Under the pieces are notes generated by a model that saw only the letters and a list, made by a program, of their open reading frames with translations, made no database searches and was not told where the DNA came from. Of a DNA stretch of 64,000 bases, positions 20,472 through 31,635 are shown piece by piece. The translations under genes were made by a program, and so were the position numbers. The stretch is taken from positions 6,749,114 to 6,813,113 of the forward strand of contig NC_030986.1 of the NCBI RefSeq assembly GCF_000149955.1. Direction: 5' to 3'. The DNA is from Fusarium oxysporum f. sp. lycopersici 4287. Lineage: Eukaryota > Ascomycota > Sordariomycetes > Hypocreales > Nectriaceae. Position 1 is the first letter of the stretch. Each line of letters opens with the position of its first letter.

Positions 20472-21638
20472 CTATGTCCCTGAATATAAGAAAAGAGGTG
20501 GTCCTAAAACTTGCGGGGTTGGCGCGGTAAGATCATTATATGCCAAAGCTCCCATTGTTCCTACCACACTTGACATGCCTGCAAACCAAGACGAAACAAA
20601 TGCTGAGGCAATATAACTCTCGTAAACAAGTAAGGGAGGGAATAGAGTGGCTCCGGCTATCGTTGTAACAGCACAAGCAGCGCCACTGACCCAGCATCCC
20701 AAAAACGCTTTCATTCCATTATCCATGACCTTGTTGTTGATATCAGGTAAAACTCCAATATCTTGGAAGATGAGTCTGTCGCGAGCCAAAGCAGGATTGA
20801 GCCAGACCAGCGGATGACCTCTGTATATATCGCCCTTAACGACCAGAGGATGGAGGCTGTCGTGGAAAATGATCGGATCGTCGATTACAAACGTTTCGAA
20901 GGACGGCACTAAGAGATGAAATATCGCATCCTTCCCATGTGTCACCGTTTCCATAAGAGTCTTCCTGTTTGACCACATGAGATTGCAAATGGTACCCAAG
21001 TCATCATGGTATCCTCCGAAGCGCGACCCAAGAGGTTGCTCGCGATTTCTCTCGGTGAATCTTGCGTGCCAGGTTGTATTGCCTGGAGTCCAGACATAGA
21101 ATAAATGCATTCCGTCTTGGAAGTGAGATTTTTCGATCTCCATCAATACAAGGCGGTGAATATGAGAACCAAGACCGCCTTCGCCCCAGCCTTGGACATT
21201 TCCAATGGTTTGGATAGACAGCTCTCCTTTGATTGCGTCCAAAGCAGTGCCTATACGATTAATCGCATCAATACCCTTTTTGACAGCAAGGGTAATACCG
21301 GTGAAAGCTGCACCTGCAAATGCGTTCATGTACCGCAAGTCCGAGTTAAAGGCGCCACTGATAACGGACACATTCTTTGGGCGTACGAGATTGACGAGCC
21401 GCGGGAGTTCCTTCGAAAACTTTTCGTATGCCTCGCGCCGCTCGGCTTCGGAAGCCCGGACTGTATAGTCGGTGTAGATGGACGAAGCAGCCGCTAGCGT
21501 GGCAGGAATGCTGCCCCCGAAGTAAGGGCCAAGGATGCGAATTAATTTCTCAGCGCCATGCTTAGAAAGGATCTCCCTCGCCGCATTTGGACCCAAGCTG
21601 CTGAAATTGCCCAATCCGTCTTGAGTCATCTTCGACAC
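20472..21638 (-). CDS. Conserved-looking fungal protein with C-terminal hydrophobic helices, unknown
   Basis: A single-exon frame of 388 residues starting MSKMTQDGLGNFSS. The first 100 residues are Ala/Gly-rich and helical. The middle part has a globular look with many aromatic residues (HLFYVWTPGNTTWHARFTER; YHDDLGTICNLMWSNRKTL). The last 75 residues hold two hydrophobic stretches (FLGCWVSGAACAVTTIAGAT and YIASAFVSSWFAGMSSVVGT) with small-residue spacing that could form a membrane hairpin. No signal peptide is seen. I do not recognise the family. It sits between two helicase-like relics, and no regulatory signal is obvious. The clean 1.1-kb frame argues for a real gene. Confidence 0.7.
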   Translation of the reverse strand: MSKMTQDGLGNFSSLGPNAAREILSKHGAEKLIRILGPYFGGSIPATLAAASSIYTDYTVRASEAERREAYEKFSKELPRLVNLVRPKNVSVISGAFNSDLRYMNAFAGAAFTGITLAVKKGIDAINRIGTALDAIKGELSIQTIGNVQGWGEGGLGSHIHRLVLMEIEKSHFQDGMHLFYVWTPGNTTWHARFTERNREQPLGSRFGGYHDDLGTICNLMWSNRKTLMETVTHGKDAIFHLLVPSFETFVIDDPIIFHDSLHPLVVKGDIYRGHPLVWLNPALARDRLIFQDIGVLPDINNKVMDNGMKAFLGCWVSGAACAVTTIAGATLFPPLLVYESYIASAFVSSWFAGMSSVVGTMGALAYNDLTAPTPQVLGPPLFLYSGT

Positions 21639-21904
21639 TCGTCGGAGTTATTAAGCTTTGCAATACGATACTATTGACTAGATCAGTTACTATCGTGAAG
21701 AAAGGCAATAAAGGTAATTAAGGAGAGAGATGAAAAGTGTATTGAGCCTGGGGGACGCTCGCGAGGGGTTAATGCCCAACGTTGCCTAACTGAATTGAAT
21801 TAATTTGATTTGATAGTGTCCTACGCGGTTGTAGTTATCTAAGAGACTATGCCCGGTTAACGGGGTCCGGCGGACAGCCGAAGCCCCGCGGATCAGTACT
21901 ACTG

Positions 21905-22050
21905 CAACACGACATAGTCCTACATACCAAAATCAACTTTAGTAGTCACTCGATAGGGGAGCACGATAATCAGGACCGGGGGTAGAGTTGGTTTTTGCCA
22001 GGGGTAGAGTTTATTTAAGCAAGGAGTAGATTTGTAGAGTTGAATTTATG
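21905..22050 (+). repeat. Repeat A, copy without an attached ORF
   Basis: AGTCCTACATACCAAAATCAA followed by units CGGGGGTAGAGTTGGTTTTT, CAGGGGTAGAGTTTATTTAA and a third diverged AGGAGTAGATTTGTAGAGTT. Unlike the copies at 3811 and 19690, no zinc-finger ORF follows. Confidence 0.7.
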
Positions 22051-22173
22051 ATTTGCCATGAATCTTGCCATCTAATGAGGCGCATCATACGCGATGAACG
22101 CTAGCACGCGTCGCATAAAGTAGGAGCTCGTTATCCCTTTAAGCGGCACAGCCCTTCAGGAGGTCACTTGCCC

Positions 22174-22217
22174 GGCGGCCAATACATGGGCACCTAGGTG
22201 CCCATGTATTGGCCGCC
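22174..22217. repeat. 44-bp perfect palindrome
   Basis: Two 22-nt arms (from GGCGGCCAATACATGGGC, closing with CACCT|AGGTG) are exact reverse complements with no spacer. It can extrude as a cruciform. No flanking duplication was found. Confidence 0.95.
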
Positions 22218-22269
22218 CATCGTCATATGTACCTTATGTAGAATTGTAGGAGGGGTAATTTTGCACTAA

Positions 22270-22520
22270 CTAAAAATGGATGGATTTTGCCCGCGAAATT
22301 CAGTAATTGGCTGAATGGAGGCCCCATATATCCACTAGATTCTAATTGGCTGTAATACTAGGGGTCGACGACAAGGTGAACATTTTCTAAGAAGGATATC
22401 TAGACAATAAGCAATAAGAAGTAAGAAGAAAATAGATATACCAAATCTTAAGCTATTATATTTTATATTTACTTGGTGATAGTAAGTTTTATATTATATC
22501 TAATGTCTAGTTTGAGGGGG
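22270..22520. repeat. Segment homologous to 33510-33790 (3' flank of helicase-like relic)
   Basis: Shared blocks include AATGGATGGATTTTG / AATGGATGGATCTTG, GATTCTAATTGGCTG / AATTCTGATTGGCTG, GATATACCAA / AATATACCAA and a TTTTATA.TA.ATTTA/CTAATGTC(T/C)AGT tract. It lies 3' of the minus-strand relic at 22521-24596. Confidence 0.65.
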
Positions 22521-24596
22521 CTAATAAACGATGTTAAGAATCTGATACTGAGAATTGTATAAGAATCCGTCCGCAAACTCGGCTCGGCCTTTGTCACGAT
22601 AGGAAACTGCTTTGTTAGTCCTAGCTGTTTTTGACGCTCGGCCCAGATCGTAGGGTTCTGCTAGCCTTTTGTTGCAGATCTCATGAGCCATAACGGCGTT
22701 TATACCAGAAGATTCCTCTCGAGAACGAAGGCAATACTCTCGATGATATCGTCTACTCCATTCTTGCCAAATATCCGATAAGCGGCGATACATTTCCAGA
22801 AGTTCCGGTTGGAGTCTTTCTGGAAGAGCTCGATTGATAGCATATGTTGTCAGGAGCATGCGAGGATGATGGCCAGCTCCGGCCGCAAACATGCGCATTG
22901 GATCAGCTGCACTAGCAGGGTAGTAGAAATTTGTGTTCTCAACGAGCTTTGCTTGGTACCTCTTCGCGATTGCCAAAGCAGCTTGTCTGTACAGCGATAA
23001 TGTCCAAGGCGTGTTTACGCGTGTTTACACGCCTAAGTAATGCGCCCGCAGACTGTCGATCGAAATGAGAAAACATAAGTCACCATAGTATGGTCATGTG
23101 GGAATAGACAGGATATAAACAAACACGTGAGAAATAAACAGGGGGTACGCGACAATTAGGGGTACACGACAATTAGGAATAGAAGAGTAGGGCTTGCCAC
23201 GGAATTGAGACGTGCGAAGCTTGTTTATCAGCATCTCCCGTGCATCTGATAGCTTGTTCTCAGGCTTTTGTAAGAAAGACCAGCCGGCCTTTCGACAATT
23301 CAGATCATCCCCGACGATATCAAGATTGAAATTCGGCTTTAAGCCCAGCATCATTTCTTCGACCTGCTCCTCGACCAGTGCTATGGCCTTATGGTAAGTC
23401 TTGCAGAAGTCGGAGAGTTTTACTTCTTTGTCATTGCCCACCACAAACGACCGGCCGTCAGGAGCCCAGGAGAGGTTACCGGGCATGCCCTCCTGTCTCA
23501 CAATAGGCTTGGAAAACGCCTTCAGTTCAATGAGTTCTCCGAAAGGTGTGTAGCAGCCTCGTACAAGATATCTTTGACGGATTGCTTCGAGCCGCTCTGG
23601 TTGGGAGTGGTATTGATCTCGGGATGGCCAGTGGTACGCAAGGGTAGTGTAGCTATATAGAGGAAGAGCATACTCCAAAAAGAGTGCACGTCCAACCCAC
23701 ATAAGTGCCGCTAGCCCGCCTGTAGAGTTGTGAGCTGGGTAATAAGACATGGACTGTCTTTGAATCCCCATAACAGCAGTATAATATATAATAACAGAAG
23801 ACGACATGTCTCCAGCGGGGTCCTGATGTGTCCAGAACATCATTGAGAGCTGGAACAAAGCTTCTGATAACTCCAGCCAAGGCCTGGATGGTAAGAGGAA
23901 TTCGGACTGATACTGTGAGCTATCATCTATTCCAATGCTCGCGTCTTCTTCAAAATCTGTCTCCCCATCGCTCTCATCACTGCTTGCCTGACTTAATTCA
24001 TCGTCCTCAACAGGTTGCCTGCGGGAGTGGCCTTGCTCACGACTCGGAAGTTGACTCGCAAGAAATAAGATGTAATGCATCATCTTTTCTTCTTTCAGTC
24101 CCAGTTTGAAATTGTAGAGCTGTTGACGCTGTCGTTCCTTGAATCCCAAAACCCGAAAGACGAAGCATATTAATCGCTTCCAGACGGAAATATATCTTTT
24201 TAAGCACAACACAGCTCGGAATGGATGTGGCCAAAAGTCATTTCTCGAATACGTATTGAGCCAGCAGCGAGATGTGTATGACGTGCGGGCCATTGTAGCC
24301 ATCACACGATTGAACATGATATCAACACCCTGTAGTAAGATGCGAAGCTGAGCTTCGGCCTCAGCAGAGCTTTCGACCGAACTTCCCTTCCATTTGCCAA
24401 GCAGATAATGTTGGCCTTGGACGAAGTCGGGCTGTTGTGCTGTTGTGCTGATAACTTCGAGTGATCGATTACGGAATAGGTCAGGCCAGCGAGTATGTCG
24501 GAGCCATGGTGTCGTCTCGTTGGGGTCGATAACTCCGGCACGGCTATGGGGACTGCTCCCCATGTGTAATTCTGGCGTTTCCATCCCGTCTCGCAA
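22521..24596 (-). pseudogene. Telomere-linked-helicase-like protein, central part, split by repeat B
   Basis: On the minus strand, a frame from 24596 to about 23197 contains NETTPWLRHTRWPDLFRNRS (about residue 27) and WPHPFRAVLCLKRYISVWKR (about residue 120). An acidic insert follows near residues 195-225, and then a WLELSEALFQLSMMFW...YYTAVMGI helical region. These match my memory of the region that follows the OrsD domain in fungal telomere-linked-helicase-like proteins. The frame runs into repeat B at 23196, and its last 40 or so codons are repeat-derived. On the other side (23010-22521) a frame resumes with WTLSLYRQAALAIAKRYQAK and INRALPERLQPELLEMYRRL, which fits a later part of the same proteins. 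The N-terminal zinc fingers and any helicase motifs are missing. I infer one gene interrupted by a repeat and incomplete at both ends. Confidence 0.6.
23033..23196 (+). repeat. Repeat B inserted in the helicase-like relic
   Basis: Nearly identical over about 160 bp to 36479-36640, from TAAGTAATGCGCC to GAATAGAAGAGTAGGG. It contains two tandem units GGGGGTACGCGACAATTA and GGGGTACACGACAATTAGG. It ends the reading frame of the ORF to its right. Confidence 0.85.
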
Positions 24597-25019
24597 CTCA
24601 AGACTTAGTCTTCATTCACTGCAAGTTGCCTTTGGAGAACATTGAGGGCTATTCTCTCTACCAAGTTTGGACCTGTCCTAAAAGCGCGCGTCAAAGACGC
24701 GCTGTTCGCGTGGAATTCCGTAATCAAACTTTAATTATATTACATATATTACATACGTTGCGAAGCTTTGAGCTACCACCTCAAACTCTATAAGAACCGT
24801 CCAGGGTTAGGACCAGAGCACCAATGAGATGATAAAGCGCCCCTGCCATCGCTGAAAGTGGAGTCGCGGCAGTCTCGCCAAGTAGCCCCTTTCAAGTGAA
24901 AGAGGAAAACAGGGATAACGGCCCAATCAAGACGCGTCAAAGTCCTTTTTCACTTGAATTTGGAGCTCGAATAATGATGTAGGCTAAGGTGACTGCTAGA
25001 GCAAATAGAGTAAGGTTGC

Positions 25020-26306
25020 TTAAGCATCATCTTTGCAAAGAGTTTGGTCAGAAGTTCCAAAGATCTTATCCAACATCTCCGTAGTTGCGGAAGCAGGTAA
25101 GAGGGGTACCTCAGAGTACGATATGATCACCGGATCAGCATGGAATGCTTGTAACGGATAGTCGAACTTGTTTAGAAATGACTCTGGGAAACGAGCAGTA
25201 AATGCCCAAAGGCGTGTTAATTCACAGGTGCTCGTGGCTAACACATGAACCTGACGCGAGAGGGTTTAGTAACGGAAGCTACATTCAGGTAATAAACTGA
25301 CCTGCGTGAAAGAGGCTATAGGGTCTGTTGTATGTGACAATTTCGTCCTTGAGTCTAGCTCAGGAGTGGAAGTTGATGCCTCTGTAGCGTTGTGCATTGG
25401 ACAAGACCTCCGTTTCTCCTGTGCTAAAGCCACCAGGACAGCCAAAATGAAGGGATCATGTTGTTGCGTAACAGGCTGTATTTGGCGTAACTTGGCTTCG
25501 AGAATCGCTTTCACGGGCTCGTTATTAGGCCATATCTGAAACAGTCTGCGATAAGCCGTCGTGTAGACTGTGTCGACTCGAAGTGATGCGATGTGGTCAA
25601 AATCGAGATAAGCCACGACGGTGTGGGAACGTAAGAATACATCCACTTGAAGCGATACTTCCTCATGCGGGCCAAACCGGAGTAGCACAGCATCATCCTC
25701 ACGGGAATTTGGACCCGTTTGGTGGCGAAAACCGTAGGCAGCCATCAGGTCTTCGATAGCCCAACACCGGAGTTTGTCGTTGTTGGAATGCGATCGTAAC
25801 GATGCTAAAGCGTTTTTGATATTTCGAGATTGTGCATTTCTCTGAGTCCGCAAGCTCTTCTGTAAATTTCTATTGGTGACGTCGGTCAAAGGAACCCTCG
25901 CCACCTGGCTCTGATCAACAAATTGACAGGCGAGGAAATCAAGGTGCTGTGAAGTCCATCGCAACGGATGAACGTACAGACGTTGTCGGTGCCATCGAAT
26001 CAGATCTTGTAGAGACAATGTCGAGGGTCTTAGGTTTAAGAAAGACGTGACATGCTCTTCACCCGCATTATCATTCCCCTTGGGAACTTGAGATGGCACT
26101 TGGAAGCCGCGTGGAATTCGTGGGCGGTCGTTGCAGGAAGCATGTCTTTGTTTTGGAGGATTTGGAAGAGAGCATTCGGCTTTTCTCTTCCTCGTTTGGG
26201 TAAACGAGAGCGCGTCTACACTATCCGGTAGATGAACATCCTTCTTCGCGGGGATAGTAGAGCCCGTAGCGGTCTGACGTTGTGTTGATCGTGTCGGCAC
26301 TGCCAT
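25020..26306 (-). CDS. Fungal protein of unknown function, divergent partner of 26617-27927
   Basis: Exons 26306-25302 and 25250-25020, with a 51-bp intron (GTCAGT donor after FTQ, CAG acceptor) that joins VHVLATSTCELTRLWAF to the main body. The start is MAVPTRSTQRQ; an upstream in-frame Met at 26378 is possible. Total length is about 411 residues. The first 90 residues are basic and disordered (TQTRKRKAECSLPNPPKQRH). A folded region follows: SLQDLIRWHRQRLYVHPLRW, FLACQFVDQSQVARVPLTDV, an Arg-rich helical segment (RTQRNAQSRNIKNALASLRS), then a beta-rich block (VSLQVDVFLRSHTVVAYLDF) and QHDPFILAVLVALAQEKRR. The family is not recognised. It shares a 310-bp divergent promoter region with the gene at 26617, so the two may be co-regulated (inference). 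Confidence 0.72.
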
Positions 26307-26616
26307 ATTTGAACAAGGATGAAGACGCGTCCGAATGCGCGACAGGCTTGCAAAGGCTAAAAATATCGCTTCTGTCACAAGCGGGGCGATGCATTAGTCA
26401 GTGAGCCTTCGATGTCTTACCAATTTTGTGATTGGCCAGGCTAACTCCAACGACGTGCGGGGTCCTGGTCGTGCTGTACTGTTCGTCCTCGCAAGGAAGA
26501 AAAAGTAAGGCTTTTTTGATACTTTCTTGTACACTCGATTTAGTAAATATAGCTGCGGTGCACAAGAGCCCTATAATCATAGCTTTACGAACTTTATAGT
26601 CACCGATCGCTTAATC

Positions 26617-27927
26617 ATGCCGAACCATCTATACACTCCTCGCTCCCCCGAAGATCACCAAGCTATCTCTGATGCACATGGGGGATTGCGTGTGTTTTGG
26701 CAACTTAAGCCTGATGAGCTTCGAAGCTCTGCAAGTAAGTGGAATGTTCGGCATCTTATCGCTTATCGTCTCTTAATAAATCCTTTGGAATGGAAGACGT
26801 TGCCATGTCTCAATGATCATAACGAGTCCTGCTCTCTTTGCAATCCGGGGCTTACTCATCAAAACCTTGATTGGCAAATCGCGCAGTCTCTCGTGGGTTC
26901 CAATCCGAATGGCATAACAGCCAAATCCGATAGCGAGCTCTTGAGCTTGCCGCTTGGTCAGTTCTGGGTAGATCTCGCTCGTGCGATTCGGCACGACCGA
27001 GATGTCGAACCAAGACTACACCCTCATCGGGATAGAAGAACGGTACAAAAAGAAGGATACCAGAACTCGTCAACTGTAATTCACGGCTCGTCCTCGCCTA
27101 CGATACCTTCCTCATCGGAATATGAATTCGAGATGGGTTTAGAAAGAGAGGACATAGACAAGGATGAACACGACGAACGGCGGACAAGACCCGAAGAAGT
27201 CACTATCAGACTTGTGATAAGTTTTTTAGAACACGCACTTCTCCGATGTCTGCTCCAACATAATTTGCGCGACACAGAGGTACGGCCCAGAGTCGAGCGC
27301 AGAAAGGTTGAATACAGGCTCGGCAATCTCATTACCATTAAAGCCGAAGACGATGGGGGAATATGCAAAATGCGAAAAAGATATGGATTCTGGGAGGTAG
27401 AGCATCCTTATCACGCTTTGCTCGAAGCAAAGAGGGTCTTCAAAGATATTGAGTTCAATGAGAAGGAGAACAAGCACATCCCCGTGCTCTCAAACGAATA
27501 TCTAGCGCAGTATCTCGGCGAGGCTATTATCACATGGGGAAGTAATCAACAACTCTTGGGAAACGGGTACTCCCTCTCCCCTAGATTACTCCGAAGGTTC
27601 TACTACTGATGAACATTTGTGTCGTACAGGATATTTGTCATTGCTGCCGTTGGGACTTTTATCCGATTCATTCGTTACGAATTCGGTCGCAACTATGCTG
27701 AATATCTCAATGCGATGACGCTGAGTGGACAACTGGATATTATATCTGATCCAGGAAAAGACACATTTGTGCATATGCATGGAACCAGATGGTTCAATGT
27801 TCAATCTGGCGAGGGAAGACGATGTGCACTTTGTTGTCTTCTCGCTTTGCACCGGTGGTTTGACTCTGGAGTGGAGGACGATAGCGATTTTGATACCGAT
27901 GCTATGGAGTCGGTTAATGGAGGCTGA
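26617..27927 (+). CDS. PD-(D/E)XK-like fungal protein, function unknown
   Basis: Exons 26617-27566 and 27630-27927, joined in phase 2 across a 63-bp intron (donor GTACTC, TACTGAT branch-like site, ACAG acceptor), give 415 residues. The start is MPNHLYTPRSPED. Features in order: a Cys pair near residue 70 (CLNDHNESCSLC), an acidic low-complexity stretch near residues 165-195, then EEVTIRLVISFLEHALLRCL. Next is a block with KAEDDGGICKM, FWEVEHPYHALLEAKRVFKD and LSNEYLAQYLGEAIITW. The D...E-x-K...Q-x3-E spacing resembles a PD-(D/E)XK nuclease core, with EAK as the catalytic strand. The second exon gives FVIAAVGTFIRFIRYEF and GTRWFNV. The nuclease fold is an inference from the motif only. It has no broken codons and is divergent from 25020-26306. 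Confidence 0.68.
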
Positions 27928-28739
27928 CGCGCCATTTTGATTTGATGCTGGTTGATCTCTTCGTACATTTGAGCCAATAGAAATCTATAGACGGAGGGCC
28001 TCATCATGAGAATCGCTCATCTTGAATGATCAGCCCCACTAACTGTATAGCCTCACAATGGCTTCACTCCCACTACGTCATCGGTTATTTCAGCTGCATA
28101 GGCTTGAGAATCTGAGCTGCATTGGGGGCGGCTTCCCAATGATCAAGAAAGCCACAATTTGCCATGGAGGTCACAAAAACACAAGCTTATTGAAGCGGGT
28201 ATTACTGGCGAGAATGGCCCAATTTACATGTAACGAATGGTAGCTCTAGCTGTGCTTTGACTTCGCATGGGCTAGTAAGACCTTTTCGCCGATAGAGCGA
28301 AGACCGCAGTTTTTACCGGCCGAACCCTTATATACCGTATGGTTTAGGTGAGGCGGCGAGCCGTTTGGTCACAGTGCAAGTGTCTTTGGGTTTGAAAGAT
28401 TGAGAGAATAGATTAGTAGCTTTAAACCACGGCGGGCAGACTTAGGTATATGATGCTTATCGCCTAGGTGACGCGGCGTGCGCGTAGGGTTAATGGCGAA
28501 GCCATATTTGATGCAAATTATTGCTGGCTCTGGCGAATTGTAGTACAAGCCGAACTCTCGAGCTTTTAGAGCTGACACGGCCGCAATGTGATAATAGCAT
28601 CCGTGTATGTCGCGAGACCTGTCATATTGATAAAGTTGAGAAGGCACCAAGAGGATCGGATACCCTCAAAGAAGTCACATTTAGCCAAGAACAAAGGGAG
28701 AGATTGATCGTTGCTCTCTTTCTATCGACATAACGGAAA
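27928..28739. other. Intergenic region
   Basis: Short spurious frames only; nothing recognised. Confidence 0.4.
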
Positions 28740-28945
28740 TTACTACACGCTCTGAAGTCTAAGAGCGCGGTCGTCTACATGGTTGGCACGGGCCTTCGTG
28801 GAAGAAACGCGGCGCATTTCGCGTTCTCGGTTTTACAGGCCCAAATGGAAATGCGGCGCATTTCCAGAGGGGAAATTCGGGGTAAGAAAATGGAGATTCT
28901 GATTGGTGCAGAAGTGGAAATGCGGCGCATTTCTGGTCTACATGC
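28740..28945. repeat. Three dispersed AAATGCGGCGCATTTC motifs
   Basis: Near-palindromic GCGGCGCATTTC blocks occur at about 28810, 28850 and 28920, the last two as GGAAATGCGGCGCATTTC. A related ATGCGGCGCGATTT lies at about 37118, in the region 5' of the OrsD-like fragment. Spacing is irregular, so these are dispersed repeats or binding sites, not a tandem array. Confidence 0.6.
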
Positions 28946-29109
28946 TTGAGTAGGGTAGTAGTGAAGGTCAAAGTAGCTTTTCAGATATTGCGATATCCAA
29001 TTGAGTAGATTTGAACTAGAGATGAACATTTTCGATTTGTTTTTGAAACCCATGTCCACTCTCCCCAATGGCTACTACTACTTCCTACTGCAACGTTGCC
29101 AACCACGCG

Positions 29110-30216
29110 TTAGTATGTCGAAGGAAAAAGACATAAAGAACCCCCATCACCAACTATAATACTCCCGTTTAGATATCCTCCGGCAGCACCAGCCATATAG
29201 AGTATCACCCCCGCCATGTCCCCCTCGCCTCCACCCCTCGTGATAGGAATGATATCCCGCGAGAATGACCCATCCACTAGACCCTTCCCCTCAACACCTT
29301 GTGATTTGTAAAATGACGATGTCATATCAGTGTAATATAAGCCTGGAGCAATCCCGTTGACACGAATGTTATCCTGAACGAGGTTTGTGGCGAGAAGCTT
29401 AACCATATGGTTTACGGCCGCCTTAGACAAGTGATACGCAATATTCTCGGTAGTCGGTACGAAGCGGCTAAAGCCTGCTACCGAACTGGTAATAATGATC
29501 TGGGGCCTGGGAGGGGATATAGTGCTTTGGTCAGAGGCTGATCGCTTTCTGTTCGCAGCCTCAAGCATTGGCAGGAAGGCCAAGATGGTGTAAAACGCTC
29601 CAGTGACATTAACGTGAGCAACATTTGTGAAGTCCTCCATAGACATTGACCATAGGAAATCGCGGAGTTCAGAAAAACTAGGCAAAGATCCATCTGGCCT
29701 AGGCTCGGAACTTTTGTAGGGTCGCCCAGTTGTCCCGCTGTTCGCGACCAGCAGGTCAACGTGATCCGTCTGTGAGGCAACAAAGCTGTAGGCGGCTTGG
29801 AGAGACTCGCTAGACGTCACGTCTCCCACGACAGGAATAATGGAACCGCTAGGAGCGGAAGCGGCTGTCTCTTGAAGACGCTCCTCTCGTCGGCCGATGA
29901 TAAAGACCTTGGAGGCGCCGTTGGCGGCGAGGGCGTGTGCCATCATGCGACCGATACCTAAGACTATCAGTCCCTAATTCAAACCCTAATAACGTTATGT
30001 ATTCCATTCTACTGTCCTTAGAATATAGGAGATGAGGGGAAATGACGGAAACAGATTCACTATTTCAGTTCCTCCTTTGCAACTAAATAGCGGTATTCAA
30101 GCCGGCATATAATCTTGCGGATAAACAGAATTCCCAAACTTACCACTTCCACCTCCAGTAATAACTGCTACTAGCCCCTTTACTGAGAATAGTTTCGAAA
30201 TTTCGAGATTCTCCAT
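29110..30216 (-). CDS. Short-chain dehydrogenase/reductase (SDR)
   Basis: Exons 30216-30144 and 29957-29110 join in phase 1 across a 186-bp intron (GTAAGT donor, CTTAG acceptor), giving about 306 residues. Exon 1 encodes MENLEISKLFSVKGLVAVIT followed by GGGSG. The splice completes the TGxxxGxG dinucleotide-binding motif (TGGGSGIG), which proves the intron. Exon 2 shows the basic NADP-type loop (IIGRREERL), DVTSSES, NSGTTG, the catalytic Ser in IIITSSVAGF and the Y-x3-K in AYHLSKAAVNHM, then RVNGIAPG and the C-terminal G(N/S)GSIIVGDGG pattern. It is a soluble NAD(P)(H) oxidoreductase of the classical type, probably acting on a secondary-metabolite or general carbonyl substrate; the substrate is not predictable. 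No biosynthetic backbone gene is nearby. Confidence 0.92.
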
Positions 30217-31504
30217 AGTTAATAAGGAGGGTTTTTAATGCAATAAGCACCTTAGAGCTTGGGGACTTAGAAAGGCAGACTAAAATCGAGATAGATGATT
30301 TAATACTTTCTTCGTTCTAAGGGATAATAAAGTATGAAAGTGTGTCCCGTTAAAATATAAGGTTGAGGAAGATCCACGGATCAAAACTGTTTTATAAATG
30401 AGACAGTTCTCACGGGTGAATAGCTCTAGCTTAGAATTGCTAGGCCCTCACCCGGCTTTGCCATCTTAGTTAGAGCCTTTTGCATCGGGCGAAGCAGCCA
30501 TCAACTCTTCATATGTCATAATGAAATACTTACGGAATATACTAGTTAGTGGGGCTTCAGTAGAATGATAGACCGTTATCACATGTTTCGAGTTTTGAAA
30601 ACCATTTATGTTACTTCTCATGGTATGAGCTTCCATGACCTACTTATTAACACCGAACTATAAAAGAACTCCGTGGATGACTCTCGGGAAGTTTCATGCT
30701 ACTAAATCCATTCGCGTCACAAAATGGTAAGTGGAGTTAGTGACATGCAGCTTATGCAAATGTAGCGTCATACGCAAAAGCTAGTTTTGGACTTCTCTTC
30801 CTCCTCGTAAACATCTGTTTTTTTAGTTGCTCCCCGGCTCGGAATATTGTTGAAACCAAGCCGAGCCGTTGAATCTATCCCCGCTCCTGCCAAAAGGCCT
30901 CAACTTTGTCTCTACGACTTTCACCAACGCGTAACAACACCCAAAAAGGGACAAACGATGCTTTATAACATAGATCTACTTAAGCATGTTAATATGAAAT
31001 GGAACGCGCTCCTTGTTATAGACTAATAGCAATTCATACTCTTCCACACCTTATTAAGCTCTCTGATAATCCTGTTATGATAGAGAGAGCTTGCAACTAA
31101 TTTAAGGTTTTGTGCTTATACTTATCCTCGCACGCATGTCGGCCAATATGAATGAATAGCCCCATACTCATTAGTCAGGCGACGCGACAATAGCAACATG
31201 GCTGAATATGCCTTGGCTTACCGGCATGTGCGGGTTAAGTGAAACTTCCCACTCTAGGCCATCACCTGCCAGCAACATCCGATTAGTAGGTGTCGCAGGA
31301 TAGGCATGATCTTCATGGCCTCAGGAAACAACTGCGTTACTAATCTAGCTATATGCTTTATTTAACTCTGTGGGATGGAGTACCCCACACTCAGAACAAT
31401 CAATCAACACATTTTGCTGCTGCTCATCACATTCACTTTAACCCTTTAAGCACGCTCAGTGCGACAGTAGGACAGTAGGACTAGGGTGTGACAAGAAGAT
31501 TCAG
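30217..31504. other. Gene-free stretch
   Basis: AT-rich, with no frame above about 60 codons and no recognised motif on either strand. Confidence 0.5.
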
Positions 31505-31635
31505 AGATGTTATGCGTGCACGGACCAGTATCAATGGTAATTCGACGAAATACAAAGGACACGACGCGTGCACGGGCCAGATTTGTTGTATTTCGTCGAA
31601 TTACCACCACGACTGCGTACAGTAGGCTGAGCCTG
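31505..31635 (-). repeat. MITE-like foldback repeat, second copy
   Basis: TAATTCGACGAAATACAA and TTGTATTTCGTCGAATTA form inverted arms of 17-18 nt around two GTGCACG-containing blocks. The right edge reads ACCACGACTGCGTACAGTAGG, the inverse of the left edge of the copy at 3571. Confidence 0.65.
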
